DNA of 64,000 bases from Lytechinus variegatus (taxonomy: Eukaryota > Echinodermata > Echinoidea > Temnopleuroida > Toxopneustidae): assembly GCF_018143015.1 (NCBI RefSeq), contig NC_054751.1, positions 28,316,783 to 28,380,782 on the forward strand, written 5' to 3'. The notes under the pieces are model-generated. The model saw only the letters and a program-made list of their open reading frames with translations. It searched no databases and was not told the origin of the DNA. Every line of letters begins with the position of its first letter. Position 1 is the stretch's first letter. Of this stretch, positions 36,687-49,599 are shown one piece after another. A program made the translations under genes and the position numbers.

Positions 36687-37491
36687 TGCCTTAACTAAGT
36701 TTCCAAGCTAGGAACATTTCGGTAACTATGTTACTGCGGATTTTGGCAACAGCATATTTATCATTTTGATAAAGTGGCCAAAATGCGCGGGCACATTGAC
36801 CGTACATTTTGGCTACTTTAAAGGTTCATGCTTTCAATGGTATTTTTCTAATCCACTGCATTCAAATACCCATTACACAATATATTGTAACTGTACGAGA
36901 TGGTTGAATATCAAAACAGTCATTGGTCTCTGCTTGTTGAAAATCATATCGGATATGAAATTTACTTATATGGTCTGCTATTAATTTTGTCTAATTGCTA
37001 TTTGGTCCAAGCTCTAATACCTGTAAGCGAGTTTGAAATCCTCGCACTCACTCGACTTTTTGCGAATAGTCTTTTTTTCCAATCGGTAGGTATGTGATAT
37101 AAATACCACAACTGCATGACAAAGGTCCTTGATTAAAGGCTACGTTGTCTAATACCCACTTGGTTTAATTATCAATACACGTATAGTGACGTATATTAGT
37201 CCATTATCTAAGATGTGTCTTTTTGTCCACGGTTATATACATGTACTTCTTGTATTCACCATTTTGGGCGACAACCCACTCGGTTTATATAATTTTTTTT
37301 GGGTCTGATATATCTTATTAGTCTTTTGAATGAGTTCCTTTTGCGACAGCCACCCTTAACCCTACTGCATAGACTACCACTAACCCGATTCCTAACCCTA
37401 ATAATATGTATTTAGCATTTATCAGGTCTATTTTTCATTTTATATATTAATATATCAATGATAACCGATTATGTTTCAAGGACCACCCCAC

Positions 37492-37492
<1 letters not shown>

Positions 37493-37519
<27 letters not shown>
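37493..37519 (+). repeat. (CA)n microsatellite
   Basis: About 13 CA units in the K2P intron. A looser CA-rich stretch also lies at 38650-38710. Confidence 0.93.
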
Positions 37520-37524
<5 letters not shown>

Positions 37525-39224
37525 AAGTATATAAAGGGCCTTTATAGGCCTATTCATCAATATGGGACTAGATTATACAGATCGGTCATTATACCAAATG
37601 ATTGTGGTTTTAATTTGAATAAAAATGTATTTTTTGACAAAATATAGGTTAGACGAAAAATAGTCCATTGACCATCTGGAACTCTTAAATTACAACCCGC
37701 TCACCGTCTTAACATAATGTTTATCTCAGAAATAGTTAATTTGGCCCCAAGCTGGTCACTAATATTAGTTTTAAAAGTCAAATAATTATGTCAAAATTTC
37801 ACCAGTACCAATGTAGAGTTGGTGTTATTCCTTATGGAACACGTTAAGTCATTACCATTTAGTGTATAGTGTGAACATTCGTATATAAACAAACATTCGA
37901 TCAGAAGATAAGCTAATATTCTGGGCAATCGATCAAGGCATATAAGATGATAGAGTAGTACATCCAAGTACAAATTCAATTATTGGCACGTGACTGCACG
38001 CTGTACTTCACTTCTCCTCGTGTGGAATTCCCCTGGAATAGAATCTAATCGATTAATATTAACCTTATTAGTATTTCTGGTTTACACATCAACCCACTCG
38101 TTGTGGATATCTTTGTGGATATCTGGCTCTTATATCAGCATCGCGACCCGGAATCCGGTGGGACAAAATCACCGCCTTAATTACAACTGTCAGTTCGAGC
38201 TAGATCAGCAGTTTGATATGTACCTAAATTAACCAGTCTAATTAAACGGCGCTATGTAGGGCTGAGTGATATAACCGCAATGCCATTCACATGAAATGTG
38301 TTTAAAACATGTTGAATGTGTGTTTTTTCTGGCTTGCAGAGTTGCAGATATAAATAAAACATTAGATTAAGTCGACCTCCAACATGAAGTTGACTAATAA
38401 GTGCAGATGAATCAGAAGTTGTTTATCAAAGTAGTTATGACATTTTTCATTTTACGCCTGTATTATGTTAGCCATTGGTGATTATTGATATCTTTGTTTC
38501 ATTTAATTATTTCAATACGGTTTAAAAAACTTGCTATCAGCCAACAAGGCTGTTTTCAGCAAGTCCGTAAAAATAAAAGTTACAAAATATTTAAAAACAA
38601 CAAATCAAATTTATACTTTTGTTTAATACTAGCATTAATGATAATTCATTACACGCATATATACACAAATACACAAACACCCACGCACGCAATACATACA
38701 CACAAACAAATGCAGCATCTCATTGTGCCTAAACACCATGTGAAATACGTTTGATATGCCTCTGACATGCATGCCTGATAAAAGAAGACAGATTTACTTC
38801 ATTCCGTATCAGTTGAGGAAGAGTATTAAAAAATCTGCGATGTGCTAGACATTAGGCTGCTTCATTTCAAAATGTTTGTATTTGGTTTATCTAAAACTAA
38901 TGTTCGTTCTGTATTTCTTTATAGTATGAACTAGTTTTTGTACATAACCTGGAGCATATAAGATCGGATACTAGATGATTTAACAGTTTCTTGTCATTAC
39001 ATTCAGGCCGTCAACCTTAACTCTCTTGAATATAGGTTAACTCTATTATACCAAGGAGCTTCTCCTTGATTATACTGAAATTCTACTTGCAAAATAGAAC
39101 GCTAAGTCCTGTTCTGAGCAACTTGTAATCTTTTTAACGATTGGAATCGGGATGTATTCACGTGTAGGCCTATTCGGAATGGGGCTGTATGATTGTTTTA
39201 TATAAAACCATCACATTTATGTCG

Positions 39225-39400
39225 TCAAAGTACGTAACGGCCTCGCTCTTCTTGTCTTGAAAAAAAAACTTGGAAGTAATTTAGATCTATTTGGTCTTTC
39301 CAGGACAAGAGCTTATTTATCACAATTCCCAAATACTTGCAATCATCAACAACCTCCAACGGCTCACCATTTATGCAAACGAGGGAGCCAAGTATGTCAC
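39225..39400 (-). pseudogene. LINE reverse-transcriptase C-terminal fragment
   Basis: On the minus strand the sequence reads LVCINGEPLEVVDDCKYLGI, then VINKLLSWKDQID. The block V..CKYLG..I...LSW..QI is characteristic of the region just after the palm domain in non-LTR retrotransposons. The fragment is about 55 codons long. No YADD catalytic box or endonuclease is nearby, so it is a short dead remnant in the K2P intron. The clade cannot be fixed from so little. Confidence 0.7.
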
Positions 39401-39654
39401 ATATTAAATACAATTATCTTTTTTTTTATTTGAAAAGTAAAAAAGTCCAGTTTCCGTCAATAATATAACTTGATCCTCATGTAACATTTTCAGGTCATCG
39501 TCATTCAATGTTGTATAGATCAATGAATGTGTTTCTTTATCACAAAATCTATTTTTTAAGAACATTTCATGCAACTGAACGATAAATAGTTCATAAAATT
39601 ACCAGCCGCCCCTAACTTTCATACAAAATAATGTGGATGTCCATACACCTGCCT

Positions 39655-39796
39655 TGTAACAAAAATAAATAAGTGAAATGTCAGAACTTGCTAACTTTCT
39701 TATTTTACATGCGATTTTTATTTGATTATCGAGGATAATGTTTATTTTTATCTGTATTTCAAATTAACGTATTGTTGGGTTTGACTTGGTCTTTAA
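39655..39796. mobile_element. TTAA-type MITE, right-half copy
   Basis: AACTTTCTTATTTTACATGC, then CAAATTAACGTATTGTTGGG and GACTTGGTCTTTAA, match the right arm of the 8910-9512 element including its terminal TTAA. The left half is missing. Confidence 0.6.
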
Positions 39797-40869
39797 GCTA
39801 CGCTCGGGACCTATCATGGATTCGTATAAAAGCAACATCTACCTGTTTCTTATAATGACAATAACTAAAATAGGAAACTAAATGCAGACCCTCTCCTAGT
39901 TACGAATTAAGTTAGTTTGGAAACTGGGTCACCCTTGTGGTAGTATAGTTTTGCAGGAGAATTTCAATGAAATGATTATGTTTAAGCGGATTCTTCCAAA
40001 CCGACGCATAAACAAAAGAAAAAAATGACCGAAAGAGATATAAAACAAATACAATATTCAGACATCAATAGCAAGCAATTGATTGAAACAACCAAGCTCA
40101 CGCATGTATTTCATTTTCACTTGTGCATATTTGAATTGGTAATATTCAGCAAAATTTTGAACCACATCATGGAGAAGTTAGTTTTTATTTGCAGATAAAC
40201 CGTTAAAGGCTGCATATTATTCATGCTTCCATATTATTGTTTTTAAGGCTAAGTTAAGATTTTCATCTATATTTTTGTGATTTTTTTCCACATACTCGTG
40301 TCTCCCCTTTTCAGACTTTCTCAGTATAACTTTTTATGTGATATTCTTCCAATTCTTTATCAGAAAAGTATTACAGTCATTCATTTAGAGCATCAAACCT
40401 GTCCATAATATCTTCAACTTTACTTTTTTTGTTCATGTACATTGTCTCGATGAACGCCATTCTTAAATCTTATCAAATATCATTCACCACGATAGAACAA
40501 GCCCGGCTCCTGATTAATTGCGGTCAACTCAGGCATGATGTATTCTGCGTGACATCTTTTAAAATCATTTTTTAATCCAAATATTGATTCATCAGGCTTC
40601 ATTATTCACCCCTGTACAAAGTCAAAGATTACCTAATTATAAATCTTCCTTCTTATTATAAACCACACACGCAGGTTGTGGTAAAGAAGTGTTGACTATA
40701 TTAAGATTTGTTTTATTTTCTTTTTCAAAATTATTAGTTCTGATATTTTGCAAATTTTTTTCCAATTTACATACCAGGGTATAAATTCTTATCATTCGAC
40801 AAACTCAGACGGTGTTGTTTTACGTTTTCACAAAGTTGAACGTATTGAATAAATAGAAACGAAATTGAA

Positions 40870-41040
40870 GATACACCGAAAAAAAGAATCTATATGTGGC
40901 CACACCGGAGAAGTAATGAAACAACCAGTTTGGAATTAACCCGGTAATTTCTTTTGAGAATAATTAGTAATGTTTAAACACCTATTTGGTGTTAGCCCAA
41001 AACCAAACCGGTGCTGTTTTAACACTAATTATTATGCACG
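40870..41040. repeat. Possible GGTGTT-family MITE remnant
   Basis: ATACACCGAAAAAAAGAATC, GGCCACACCGG, TTTGGTGTTAGCCC and CCGGTGCTGTTTTAACACTA resemble parts of the clear element at 44707-44951. The ends are not well paired. Confidence 0.35.
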
Positions 41041-41532
41041 TGGTCATATAGATTCCGCGCTGTGTGTTAAATCAACTCCTGCATTTTTATTGTGTACCCC
41101 AAAAGTGATTCAATATTTCCAAGTAATTTTGGTTGTATCTATACGTTTGATTGCAGTCCATATGGTGTACAGATGAATCCATTATTACAAATTGTGTTGG
41201 TAATGGAACATTCAAATCGAATTGAAAATTGAATATTATGCAGAAGGATTTCTGTTCTCAAAAATTAAATAGATTTCATTCCCTCACCATGTCAATGATT
41301 TATACAACTAATATACACGGAGATGTGATTGGGCAATTATCTATATTTCTACATTTGGGCACATATGATTTCTTAAGATGTGTTTTGGAAGATGGAGCAG
41401 AACTCCGTCTGAAATATTGTTTCAAAAATCAAAATAGTGACTGATCGAAAGTTTCTCTTCTGACATCAGATAATATTTCCATTAATTATAATGAAATTGC
41501 TTATTGGTGAGATATGGTGGTTTATATAAGCT

Positions 41533-41582
41533 GATGGTCCAATTTTCAGATCGTCTATAGACGATTTGAAAATTGAACCATC
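41533..41582. repeat. Near-perfect 50-nt palindrome upstream of the K2P exon-2 acceptor
   Basis: Two 25-nt arms without spacer pair in 23 of 25 positions about the centre CTATAG. The left arm starts GATGGTCCAATTTTCAG and the right arm ends GAAAATTGAACCATC. In RNA one mismatch is a G-U wobble and the other a C-A. The palindrome ends 129 nt before exon 2, so the intron RNA would carry a strong hairpin near the branch-point region. Confidence 0.85.
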
Positions 41583-41711
41583 TGCTTGAAGACTGTTTAC
41601 AAACCCTGGTTCTTACTACTTGCACATTGCCAATTTGATACGCACGAATTCTCACAGTGATGTCATTTTTCAAATGACGTTTTCTTTTTTCTGTTTGTCA
41701 ATTGAACACAG

Positions 41712-42415
41712 GATATGGTAACATAGCCCCGGTGACGGTTGGTGGCCGAGTGTTCTGCATGGTGTACGCAGTCTTCGGGATAGCCCTTCTCTTACTCGTG
41801 CTTGCCAGCATCGGTACTCTCCTGGCCCGTGGGGCAACCCTTGGCTACAGACGCATCCTCAGATGGATCAAGAAGAAACGCAGCAAGGACGAAACGGACG
41901 TTGTGACCTTCCAGCGTGATCCACGAGCACAAGAGGTCATCGACGAGGGATGGAAGGGCGATGACGGGGACTCGCATAAGGTCGATATCCAAGGGAAAAA
42001 CGGTGAGAGCGCCGGTGCGGTCGAGAAAAGAGATTCAGCAACTGTTGAGGGCGAGGAAGAAAAGCCACCGGAAGCGGAAGCACAGATTCCTCTAACTTTC
42101 ATTCTCGTGTTCGCTTTTCTCTACATCTGTTTCCTGGCGTGTCTACTTCAAGCATGGGAGGACCAGTGGAGCTACTTCGAAGCCTTCTATTTCTCGTTTA
42201 TAACTCTGACCACCATTGGGTTTGGTGACTTGGTACCGCATCACCAAAAGAACCTGCTGGCATGTACCTTCTTTATTCTCCTCGGTATGGCCATAATGTC
42301 AATGTGTATTGCTCTTGCCCAGGAGATGATTATCCAGAAGGTAGCGTGGCTCAGTAAGAAAATTGGTGTTGCGTTTGCAAGTCACAAGCAGAGAAAAGGC
42401 GACGATTCGTCGTAA
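41712..42415 (+). CDS. K2P channel gene 1, coding exon 2 (filter 1, M2, M3, pore 2, M4)
   Basis: This exon completes the channel: with exon 1 it encodes 427 residues. It starts after ACACAG at 41711, and its first two bases complete the glycine codon, giving TTI-GYGN. M2 is VFCMVYAVFGIALLLLVLAS. A charged cytosolic loop of about 85 residues follows (KKKRSKDE, then EKRDSATVEGEEEKPP), then M3 (LTFILVFAFLYICFLACLL), the pore-2 filter TTIGFGD, and M4 (LLACTFFILLGMAIMSMCIA). The tail is short, about 30 residues, lysine-rich, ending GDDSS at TAA. Both filters look functional. The long M2-M3 loop and short tail are the layout of TRESK (KCNK18) and several nematode TWK channels. Orthology is inference. 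No frame break or missing key residue is seen. Confidence 0.95.
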
Positions 42416-42491
42416 CATCAAGCCTAGATGTTTGTACATCACCATCACAATGCCTTTGGACAGTTTAACTCATAATGAGGATTGATAGCAG

Positions 42492-42497
42492 ATTAAA
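42492..42497 (+). promoter_or_regulatory. Candidate polyadenylation signal ATTAAA for K2P gene 1
   Basis: ATTAAA lies 77 nt after the stop codon and is the nearest match to a poly(A) hexamer. It is a common hexamer in AT-rich DNA, so this is only a candidate. Confidence 0.3.
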
Positions 42498-42879
42498 ATT
42501 TCAGTTTGTAAATCATCCAATGGCTTTTTGTGTGTTTTGTGTAGGATTAAGACGTCCGAAGTTCATTACATTGAAGTGCCTCGATGACACTGTTGAAAAC
42601 AGAACGATGCGCCGTGCACTATGATTCCGTCGTAGAGACTGTGTGTATATAGGGGACCTACGATTCAAAAGGGGAGTTGTAGGTCGAACAACATCGGGCA
42701 CCTACGTCTAACTCAACACGCGCAAAATAGAAGATGATTGTACCAGGAAAATATTCCCAACACCCACAAGCTTTGTTCTGATCACAGAACCATCATGAAA
42801 ACTGTAAAAATTGAGCAGCACCATTCGTTTTTTTTTTTTAGATCGGACCACACCATAAGGAGTTTGGAATGCACAATTT

Positions 42880-43052
42880 CTTTTATATAACACCAAATTG
42901 TGTTGATGATACAGCTAACAGAAAGTGTTATAATACAACTAATCGGTGTTGAAGTATAATACCTTGAATTTAGCATTGGTGTAAATTGATTTGGATGGTC
43001 CTCTCAGTACACAGACTGGTGTAGTGTAAGCATTACTGGTTTTACAGTGTAT
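42880..43052. repeat. Degenerate GGTGTT-family MITE remnant
   Basis: AACACCAAATTGTGTTGATG, AATCGGTGTTGAAG, ACTGGTGTAGTG and TTTTACAGTGTATA occur in order, ending in the CAGTGTA terminus typical of the family. The left end is unclear. Confidence 0.35.
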
Positions 43053-43110
43053 AAATGATGTTGAGAAAACCAGGAGGATGGGTTGTTATATGGTTCGCGC
43101 ATGCGCAAGG

Positions 43111-43405
43111 AGCCGTGGCCAACTGGTCCAAGGCGCCTGAAAAAATGTTAAAGTCTGGGGTTCGGTTCCTGGCACTGTGCACACTTCATGTTATACCGAT
43201 GTTTTTACCTGACTGCTAAGAAAGCACAAATGCTTGTGAGCTAGCAACCAGGAGACCGACGGCTTAAGGTCTTCTCCGAGGGACCTGGTAATGAGGATAA
43301 ATGCCTTACCAAAGGGCACTAGCGCACCACTTGGGAATCGAACCCGGGTCACCGGAATCCGAAACCCCCGCTCTACCGACTGCGCTATCGCGCCTGCCCT
43401 TGGGT
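43111..43405. mobile_element. Two tRNA-derived SINE heads in opposite orientation
   Basis: On the plus strand, AGCCGTGGCCAACTGG (A box) and GGGGTTCGGTTCCTGG (B box) form a tRNA-like head at 43111-43180. On the minus strand a second head spans 43394-43324, with GATAGCGCAGTCGGTAG and CCCGGGTTCGATTCCC. Its body continues leftwards through CCAGGTCCCTCGGAGAAG and AAGCCGTCGGTCTCCTGG. The minus-strand head is flanked by an inverted AATGCCTTACC(A/C)AAGGGCA word (near 43302 and 43399). The arrangement points to one SINE inserted beside or into another. Neither head is likely a working tRNA gene. Confidence 0.68.
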
Positions 43406-44706
43406 AAGGCATTTACTGTTCCTTATATCGTACATCAAATGGGAGAGCTGTTGATACCAACGTGTGCAGGTGTTGGGGTTATTTGATCGAAATTCATTTT
43501 TTTTTCTCCGAGTTTACCGCTTGAATGGTACGGTATTGAATCGTGAAGTCACTAATGCACCGTTGATTGATTGAAAATCACTTTGCACATTGTAGAAACA
43601 ATAGGATTAAGGCGATGAAAATTGTTTATTTATTGTATACGTGATCAGAGACAGGGTCAAAAGCAACAAAAAATGTATGTCCTATTTGCACTTTGAGAAA
43701 TGGAAATATAATTGCCTATTGACTACATGAATATGTCTACGTCTATGAACTAAAGCAGATGTATTGAGCGTGATACCGGGGTGGACTTTTATCAACCTGT
43801 TAGTAAGGTAAAAACGACGTCAAGTCAGACCGATGACCATTTCTTCGTTGCTTAATCCGAATCACAATCATTTGAATTCATTCAGCTGAAATTTAAATTC
43901 GGTCTTTCTCGATTTAGGGTATCATTTTTATTAAGCATCTTATTTTTTTCCAAATTTGGTTTGACTGACATGAGAGTTGTTAAATCATGTGACAAATTAT
44001 TTGTATCCCTGCATATGCAATCAACAAAATTTGATTTTAAGAAGGGGGTGCATGCATGATTGAATGAGGACAATTTCACAGATTTAATTTCATTGAGACT
44101 TATGACTTTTTAACAGTTAACATAGAGAGTTCCATTTAGAACGCTTATTGTCTGCTTGAATGGGTTGGGAAATAGTTTAAATTTATGTAACATTTCATCA
44201 AGTTTTGTGCCCTAATTTTGAATAAGTGCCCGTTCACGATGACAGCCGTTTCGGACTTGCTAGATATTTTCCGACATAGCAACATTTTTGATAATGCATA
44301 CTGATTTGATTCCAAGTGTTTAACCCCTCTGATAATAATCACCCTATCGAGCAGTCCAAAGAAGAAAGAGGGTCACCTTAAATTTTCAAATATATGGTGT
44401 AGTCAATTTAGATAATTTTTACAAAATATTTCCTGTCCATTTTACTCAGACAACCATTATTCTGGCAATCATATTAAAAGTAGTAACATATCTAGCGCAT
44501 ACAAATCTCAAGGAGTTCTGTATGTACTTTACAACGATTGAGAGCAAATTTAGATACCATAGTATTTAAACAACATGTATTGTTCAATTTTGATTATTGA
44601 TTACTTTTTGCCGTCTATAGTATATTGAAACAAAATTAAATTTATGAACTGAAATATAATAAAGACTAAAATGAAATGCCTCAGCATAATGTCAAATTTG
44701 TTCGAA

Positions 44707-44951
44707 CACTGCAAAAACGTCGGTGTTTATTTAACACCAGCCTGGTATCTACATTATATCGAAAAACACCAGAGAAATGTTGAAACAACATCGATTTGGC
44801 GTGAAGCTAACACCAATGGCATTTAGGCAACACCAATTAGTGTTAAACCAGTATCGGCTTGATTCTAAACCGGTGTTGTTTTAACACCAGTTTTTTCGAT
44901 ATAATGTAGATACCAGGTTGGTGTTAAATTAACACCGGCGTTTTTGCAGTG
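44707..44951. mobile_element. MITE with CACTGCAAAAACG ends (245 bp)
   Basis: CACTGCAAAAACGTCGGTGT faces ACACCGGCGTTTTTGCAGTG. The arms continue with CTGGTATCTACATTATATCG and its complement, about 65 bp in all. The interior repeats AACACCA and GGTGTT words. It is the clearest member of the GGTGTT family here. No target-site duplication was certain. Confidence 0.78.
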
Positions 44952-46339
44952 TATTATGTTAAAGATATAAAGAATGGCAGATATCTTAAAGCCAGAGTAG
45001 CTTTAATTGAATTCAACCAGGAAACGGATGAGTACTCCACTTGCAAAAAAAGATGAAGTTAGAAGGGGAAAAAGCGAGGAAAATACTAGCAATTATCGTA
45101 TAATTGATGTTTGTACATCTGTTGCCGAGAGAGGTTGGGAGCAGCCGAAGAGGGTTTAAAGAGACACATTAATGTTTATTTATGAACCAACAAGTGTCAT
45201 TTGTATATTTGCTGTATGATGAGGAATAGATAATAATTATTTGCAATTTTTATATTGAATTTATTGATACTTGTGGATTTGATACCATTTGCTTTCCAAA
45301 GACTGTGTGTGTGTGTTTTGCTGATTGCTTTCTTTGTTATTTTGCCTGTGATAAAAATGCACTGAAAACTAATAACATGACGTAAGTCAGCAAGTGCGCC
45401 TAGCTCGCACACCACTCGTGTCATTTTCATTTGTATTTTTATCGTTTTTTTACGCACTAATCATTCGCATGCTGCAAGACGTATGATGTCATCTCGTCCG
45501 AGATCAAATTTCTTCGGATTTCTTTTAATGGATTGAAAAAAAATATGATATCTAAGATCGTAATTAAGGTAGACAACGTCGATACGATTACCCTTCATAA
45601 TCGAGTAATATTTATTGTGATGGCATTATCTTATATAAATTATATTCAAACTGAAATACTTCATAAATTACAAAATTATCTTATCTTGCCAATATTTCTT
45701 TTTATTTTGCACAGCCGTACTTCTTCATGAACAGTACGATTTAATTAATTTCAGATGCTGTTTCTTATCATTCGTACTTCATTATAACCCAAAGTTTTGA
45801 CAGCATTAATGATGTGAAGCTTATTAAAGATAAAAAAAATGTATATTTCGTACTACAGAGAAATCATAAATGCAATAGACCAATAGCTTTCCTTGTTTTG
45901 ATCGGTTGTAATTAATTTCAATCTATTGTAAAATATCTATTTGCAAAATCTTAAGTTCACGATGAAGAATAATGATTTACCATTTATTCGTGTAATTTTA
46001 TCTAAAATATGGTAAATCAGAGTTTCTCGTGTGTTTCTCGTTAAAGTTTACCATGGACGCGTATAAAATTTGCGAAGGAATATCTCTTTAGTAACTGGAA
46101 ATGTTATATGTCAAAAGTTATAATGAATATATGAATGTTGTTATTCTCATTTTTTGATATCATTTGTCATGTGACATTCGCGAATTCTCAAGAATAAAAT
46201 GGTTGACATGAATGAAAAAAGACTTGGTAGTTTTCAGCTGTTTAATGTGGTGTAGAATGACGTTGAATTAAGAATTTACGCTGCTCAGATGACGAAAATT
46301 GGACCAGTCGGCCACTTTACTTATTATTTGATATGTAAT

Positions 46340-46640
46340 GTTGGTGATGCTGATGATGATTGTGATGATAGTCTTGATAGTGGTGATGTTGATGGTGCTA
46401 ATGATGAGGCTGCTAAAGATGATGATGGTGATGATGGTGGTGGTGATTATGGTAATCATAATGATGATGATGTTGGTGGTGTTTATCGATAATAATAGTT
46501 ATTATATCAATCAAAGTGATTGATTATAACAAATTGTACTGCTGCTGCTGCTACTACTACTACTACAACTTCTTCTGATAATGATAATGATAATAGTAAT
46601 AATAATAATACTAATGATAATAATAATAATAACGATGATT
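46340..46640 (+). repeat. Trinucleotide-rich stretch (GAT/GGT, then CTG/CTA, then ATAAT)
   Basis: GATGATGATGG-type repeats at 46346-46490 are followed by CTGCTGCTGCTACTACTAC at 46540-46560 and ATAATAATAAT words to 46640. Frames through it are poly-Asp or poly-Met/Val artefacts. Confidence 0.85.
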
Positions 46641-47559
46641 AATTACGACAATGATGGAATTGATTATAACAATAAAGACAAAAAATAAATGATGTTTATA
46701 ATTATAATAATTATTAAAATGATAATCATAATAATGAAAAAAAGAAGAAGAAGAGGAAGAGAAGTATGAGTAGGAAAAAGAAGAAGAATATTAGCAAATG
46801 ATTACCATTCAGCCCCTAAAATATTAATTAGCAACATACATTTCAGGTTATAGCATCAACCATTAATCGTGCTGTCCAGTACTGACTTCTCTGGTATCGG
46901 ATGATAAGAGTGAGGTGTACGATGAAGATGTCGCAAAGCTCTACCTGTCGTTGCCTCATTCAAAACAGAGAGTTAACGGAATGTGACTTTACAAGTATGC
47001 AGACGACCCATTGCTAGAGTATACTCAAGAAGATTAAGCCGCCAGGTTCCCGCCAAGAAACCAGCCCCACCAGTAAGGTCATATCACGCGCTTGTTTTAG
47101 TATGTAACTAAAGACAGATAACACGTTCTATCTCTACCTGTCTGTTCGCCTTTGCTATTTGTGTTATGTCTACATCGGCCTTAAGGTTTATATGGTGGTG
47201 ATGTTGATAGCATAAAATAGTCAAGAAAATTTCTCAATCAGTTAATTGAACAATAATGATAAAGGTGATGACATCAATAACAACAATGATTACATAGACA
47301 ATACTACTAATGGTGTGATTAACAGCAACCAGTGTCGTAACCAGCCAAGGATTTTGAGACTGCACATTATGGATATGAGGCAGCATTTCTTAAAAGGTCG
47401 CGAGGGAGCGAAACAATAGCGTTTTAAATACGACATATATAAATGTTGCGATACATTTTGAAACAAAATAATTCATTAAAAATGATATCACAATTCACCC
47501 CTTTCTCGTTACTTTTCTTCCCTTTTCTCCTTCGTTTTTTTTGAGATATTTTCCCCTGC

Positions 47560-47835
47560 TGGACCGCACCAGTTGTCACACAGTGTGTTCACATAGTGCA
47601 CTATGTGCAAATATCATTCACACTGTTAAAATGCTCATATTCAACAGTATTGAAGATATTTTCACACTGTGCACCTAGACAGATGGACTGTTCACAGCAT
47701 GTTCACACGGTCGACTAAGTGAATATGTGGTGCACACTGTGAAATGGAATAAAATTAAGAGTGTGAAGGTGATTTCACATTGTGTTCCACACTTTGAACA
47801 CAGTATGGTACACACTGTGTTGTTTCTAGTAGGAT
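47560..47835. repeat. CACACTGTG-rich dispersed repeat
   Basis: CACACAGTGTG and CACACTGTG words in both orientations recur through 275 bp, starting TCACACAGTGTGTTCACA and ending ACACACTGTGTTGTTTC. They look like multiple nested inverted repeats, probably a MITE, but I could not define exact termini. Confidence 0.4.
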
Positions 47836-49143
47836 TAGTCGTGGAACTTTTGGGGAAGGGGTGCAATGCTCCACCCTCTCATCTGTACGCCAGTGCCAAC
47901 AATATCGATTGAAGATTCTTCATATCCTATTTGATTCGTTTTATTTTATGCAAAATATTCTAGACTTTAACGAGGAAAATGATTGGTGGAATATCTAGCA
48001 GCATCCATCACGTGGGCATGATCTGACCAACGAGGCGATGCGTTATATACCGAACTCATTCGACAATAGGTTTTCTATGTTCTTGAATCCGTCGTGCCTC
48101 GTGAAGTGAAAACTCCTCATTGTATATTTCTAGTTAGTCTCGAATTTGATTGAGATGAAGTTCTTTTTTATGTGATGTATAAAGTAGTCAAAAATGTATA
48201 AATCTTTTCGTTTTTGTACAGACGTGTATATAGGTGCCTGGTATATTAACTCCCTCAGTAGCAATTCAATATGAGATGGATATAGTATGTGATATCGACC
48301 AGTGGGCCTGTAAGCTCCAAAGCCTGTAATTTCGGCTATCATTAATCACCGTCCCACACAAATGTCAAAGCTGCATGGATGATGAGAATAAAATGACTAT
48401 TCGAGTGCTGTAATGTCAATTTGCCGATGGGAGGATTACTCAACTGAATACAATGATGATCATGAGGTCAAATATTGGTCAATATAATATTTTATCAACT
48501 TCTCAAAACATTCTCCCTTTCTGCGTTATGAGCTAAGTTTGGATGAAACTGAAAATGTATTCATTATGATTCAGTAATCTACTCTTTTTTCACAGCTAAA
48601 ATGGATTCCATTTTGCTTTGCTTTGCTTTGGTGGAGGTGTTTGGACAAACCATAGCTTTAAAGTGATTTGGAATTAGCTATCTTTCCGAAGCTAAGATAA
48701 GATCACTGAACATTTGATTTAACTCCACGTCAGCTGAAGCCAAAATGTGATTATTTTTTATATGCAACGATAAAGAAACAGGGAGTGTGTATATGGCCAG
48801 AGCAAAAAAAAACTATGAATTTAGTTTGACTGTCACTTTCTGTTACAATTTAAGATATTCTTATAGCATAAATTATATCAAAATATTTCGATATTCTGCT
48901 CTCCATCTCCCCCCCCCCCCAAATAAAGAACTCAGATAAATACAAATATCCTTTTAATGGCAAACTGTCGAACAACTCGCCTTTTATCCATGTTCATATG
49001 TTAGACTCTAGAGTAATGTACTCTTCTGTGATAAGGTTGCCTGTACTCTGCGAAAAAAAAAATCCCGGCTTCGGACATGAACAAATCGATGGGTTTTATC
49101 CACAAAGTCTCAACAATACATTCCGTCTTCAAATTTTTGATAA

Positions 49144-49506
49144 TTGAGTTTTCATTTCAAGCATTTCAGTCGATCCATCGAAATTCTTGTGAAGCACAAC
49201 GATAGGAAATTAATTTATCTGACTGGTATCTGCAATACATTGTCCTGCCATCATGTGAAATGTTTCAGTTGGAAATACAAATACCGTATTTTTGAGGAGC
49301 AAGACATTATACTTTTTGATAAATTTTACTCTAAATTAGGAAAATCATCCGAACAAGCTAAATTTATTCAATTGTGTTCACCACATACATGTAAATAATT
49401 ATGTTATATATGATATAATGTTTTTGTAATATCACTTTGTTATGTTAAGTTAATTATATTATGTACAACATTGTGAAACGGAAACCAATAAATGAAATGA
49501 AGTGAA
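49144..49506 (+). mobile_element. Possible LINE 3' end
   Basis: The segment ends ACCAATAAATGAAATGAAG and TGAAATGAATAAA, matching the minus-strand tail at 30343. The 84-codon frame before it (49144-49398) has no motif that I recognise. The tail suggests a non-LTR element, but the evidence is thin. Confidence 0.35.
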
Positions 49507-49599
49507 ATGAATAAACTGGTATAATGAGTATCATAGACAAATGAATACAGTCCTCAAAAGAGTGGCTCTACGAACATATTAAGGCACAGAAGATCTCAG

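Larger units (their letters stand above)
24818..41711 (+). other. Intron 1 of K2P gene 1 (16.9 kb), phase 1, in the filter codon
   Basis: The intron begins GTAAGT and ends ACACAG. It interrupts the first glycine codon of the TTIGYG filter, a site where K2P genes commonly carry an intron. It contains a - strand KCTD-like gene (34913-35848), a SINE fragment, a 600-bp polypurine tract, several MITEs, a LINE fragment and a palindrome close to the acceptor, each listed separately. The remaining parts (about 25600-27060, 33000-34360, 36690-39220 and 39800-41530) are AT-rich with no coding region that I can support. Confidence 0.9.

Noticed and set aside
38485-38754. An 89-codon frame in the K2P intron
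   Set aside because: Its C-terminal part is a CA-rich low-complexity stretch and there is no motif.
49144-49398. An 84-codon frame as a gene
   Set aside because: No recognisable domain; it is followed at once by a LINE-like tail, so it is more likely part of a decayed element.
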